Shown here piece after piece: positions 62,832 to 64,000 of a DNA stretch of 64,000 nucleotides. The stretch's first letter is position 1; each line of letters starts with the position of its first letter. Position numbers and translations under genes: made by a program. Source of the DNA: Castellaniella sp034674885 (GTDB lineage: Bacteria > Pseudomonadota > Gammaproteobacteria > Burkholderiales > Burkholderiaceae_B). The DNA lies in contig NZ_JAUCDS010000004.1 of NCBI RefSeq assembly GCF_034674885.1, positions 62,001 to 126,000 on the forward strand. The letters run 5' to 3'. The notes under the pieces were generated by a model. It was not told the DNA's origin. It was given only the letters and a program-made list of their open reading frames with translations, and did not search any database.

Positions 62832-64000
62832 ATCCCGCACTCCAGCGGCCCACGAGGCCTACGACGTTCGCGCACTGGTGCTGCAAGGCGGCGGCGCCCT
62901 GGGTGCCTACCAGGCCGGGGTCTACCAAGGCCTGAACGAAGCCGGCATCCGGCTGACCGAGCTGGCGGGCATTTCCATCGGCGCCCTGAACGTCGCCATC
63001 ATCGCTGGCAATCCGCTCGAAAAACGCGTCGGACGCCTGCAGGAATTCTGGGACACCATCTGCCAGCCCTACGTTGGCCTCGGGGCCAACGCGCTGATGG
63101 AACACAGCCTGTTCCAGGTCAACGATCTGGCCCGCCAGTTCCTGGGGGCCCTGCATGCCGGCAGCGCCCTGATGGTCGGGCAAAAGGGCTTCTTCCATCC
63201 ACGCTTCCCTCCCGCCGCCCTGGTCGCCAGCCTGGATCCGGGCTGCGTGGGCCATTACGATACCCGCCCCCTGAAGGACACCCTGGAATCCCTGTGCGAT
63301 TTCGACCGCATCAACGACGGCGGCCTGCACGTGTCGGTCGGGGCGGTAAATGTGCGCACCGGCAACTTCACCTACTTCGACAACCGCAAGATCCGCCTGC
63401 GGGCGGAACATTTCATGGCCTCGGGCGCCCTGCCCCCGGCCTTCCCCGCCATCGAGATCGACGGCGAATACTATTGGGATGGCGGATTGGTGTCCAACAC
63501 GCCGCTGACCAAAGTGCTGCAGCAGCGCCCCGAACGCGACACCCTGGTCTTTCAGGTAGACCTGTGGTCAGCACGCGGCCCGGTGCCGCGCAGCATGAAC
63601 GAAGTCGGCGACCGCGTTCAGGATATCCGCTATTCCAGCCGCACGCGGATGATGACCGAGGAAATGCGGGCGCACCGCAAGATGCAGCGACTGTTGCGTG
63701 AAGTGCTGGATCGCGTTCCCGAAGACCAGCGCAACCAGGACCCTGCCTGCCGACAGGCCGCCGAACTGGCCAGCGGGGCGCGCAGCAACATCATCCATCT
63801 GATCTACCGGGACAAGCCCTACGAACAGCATTTCCGCGACTTCCAGTTCGGTCCGGCCACTATGCGGGAACACTGGGCCACCGGCCTGCAAGACATCCAC
63901 AACACCCTGGCGCATCCGCGCTATCTGGCCATGCCCGACAACAGCGCAGGATTCGTCACGCACGACGTGCATCGCGACGAAATCGAGGAAAGCATGGGGT
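62818..64000 (+). CDS. Patatin-like phospholipase, 3' end beyond window
   Basis: An open frame from ATG 62818 to the window end encodes at least 394 residues. It is a patatin-type lipase: oxyanion box LQGGGALGAYQAG at about 22-34, nucleophile Ser53 in GISIG, and catalytic Asp221 in WDGG. The later part carries RMMTEEMRAHRKMQRLLREV and a region consistent with the DUF3734 C-terminal extension of soluble patatins. It hydrolyses lipids in the cytoplasm or at the membrane; substrate unknown. The start overlaps the LysR gene by 14 bases, with GGAGG upstream. Confidence 0.92.
   Translation, partial: MPKTESRTPAAHEAYDVRALVLQGGGALGAYQAGVYQGLNEAGIRLTELAGISIGALNVAIIAGNPLEKRVGRLQEFWDTICQPYVGLGANALMEHSLFQVNDLARQFLGALHAGSALMVGQKGFFHPRFPPAALVASLDPGCVGHYDTRPLKDTLESLCDFDRINDGGLHVSVGAVNVRTGNFTYFDNRKIRLRAEHFMASGALPPAFPAIEIDGEYYWDGGLVSNTPLTKVLQQRPERDTLVFQVDLWSARGPVPRSMNEVGDRVQDIRYSSRTRMMTEEMRAHRKMQRLLREVLDRVPEDQRNQDPACRQAAELASGARSNIIHLIYRDKPYEQHFRDFQFGPATMREHWATGLQDIHNTLAHPRYLAMPDNSAGFVTHDVHRDEIEESMG

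Overview
The window is a 64 kb chromosomal segment of high GC from a motile, respiratory betaproteobacterium. Gene order (flhDC-motAB-cheAW-MCP-cheRBYZ-flhBAF, flgAMN, flgB-L, fliI-R), a FlhC/FlhD master regulator, a long FlhF, a quinol-type NO reductase with NorR and an ABC-type glycerol importer together suggest Burkholderiales, probably Alcaligenaceae close to Bordetella, Achromobacter or Castellaniella. The genus cannot be fixed from the sequence alone. No tRNA, rRNA, insertion sequence, prophage or CRISPR array was seen.

Bases 1-39,720 form one nearly continuous motility and chemotaxis region. On the plus strand fliI (5' end cut) to fliR encode export, switch and hook-length proteins. 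On the minus strand follow a lipoprotein, a chemoreceptor and flgB-flgL (rod, hook, rings, junction proteins). flgA and flgMN lie on the plus strand, diverging from flgB. A long minus-strand block then runs from flhDC through motAB, cheAW, a receptor, cheRBYZ, a second soluble receptor, flhB, flhA and flhF. Two good sigma-28 promoters are readable, before flgM and before flgK. The hook gene flgE carries an in-frame amber codon in an otherwise intact frame. A block of covarying palindromic repeats lies between cheZ and the soluble receptor gene. fliA, flhG, fliC, fliD and fliE-H are not in the window.

Bases 39,720-49,800 are a glycerol module. A minus-strand operon glpS-T-P-Q-(DUF2160)-V-glpD encodes an ABC glycerol importer and glycerol-3-phosphate dehydrogenase. 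It diverges from glpR-glpK, which ends at an intrinsic terminator. Uptake, phosphorylation and oxidation to dihydroxyacetone phosphate are therefore encoded together under a DeoR-family repressor.

Bases 49,800-64,000 hold mixed housekeeping and accessory genes: a TM2 membrane protein, a lipoate-ligase-like protein, panD, a TPP riboswitch ahead of a cytX-type pyrimidine transporter, a short 6-phosphogluconate dehydrogenase, and norB divergent from norR. The norB-norR gap holds a sigma-54 promoter, three GGT-N7-ACC sites and an FNR-type box. They are followed by an SbmA/BacA-like ABC protein, a SirB2 protein, a YeiH-type exporter divergent from a LysR regulator, and a patatin-like phospholipase cut by the window end.
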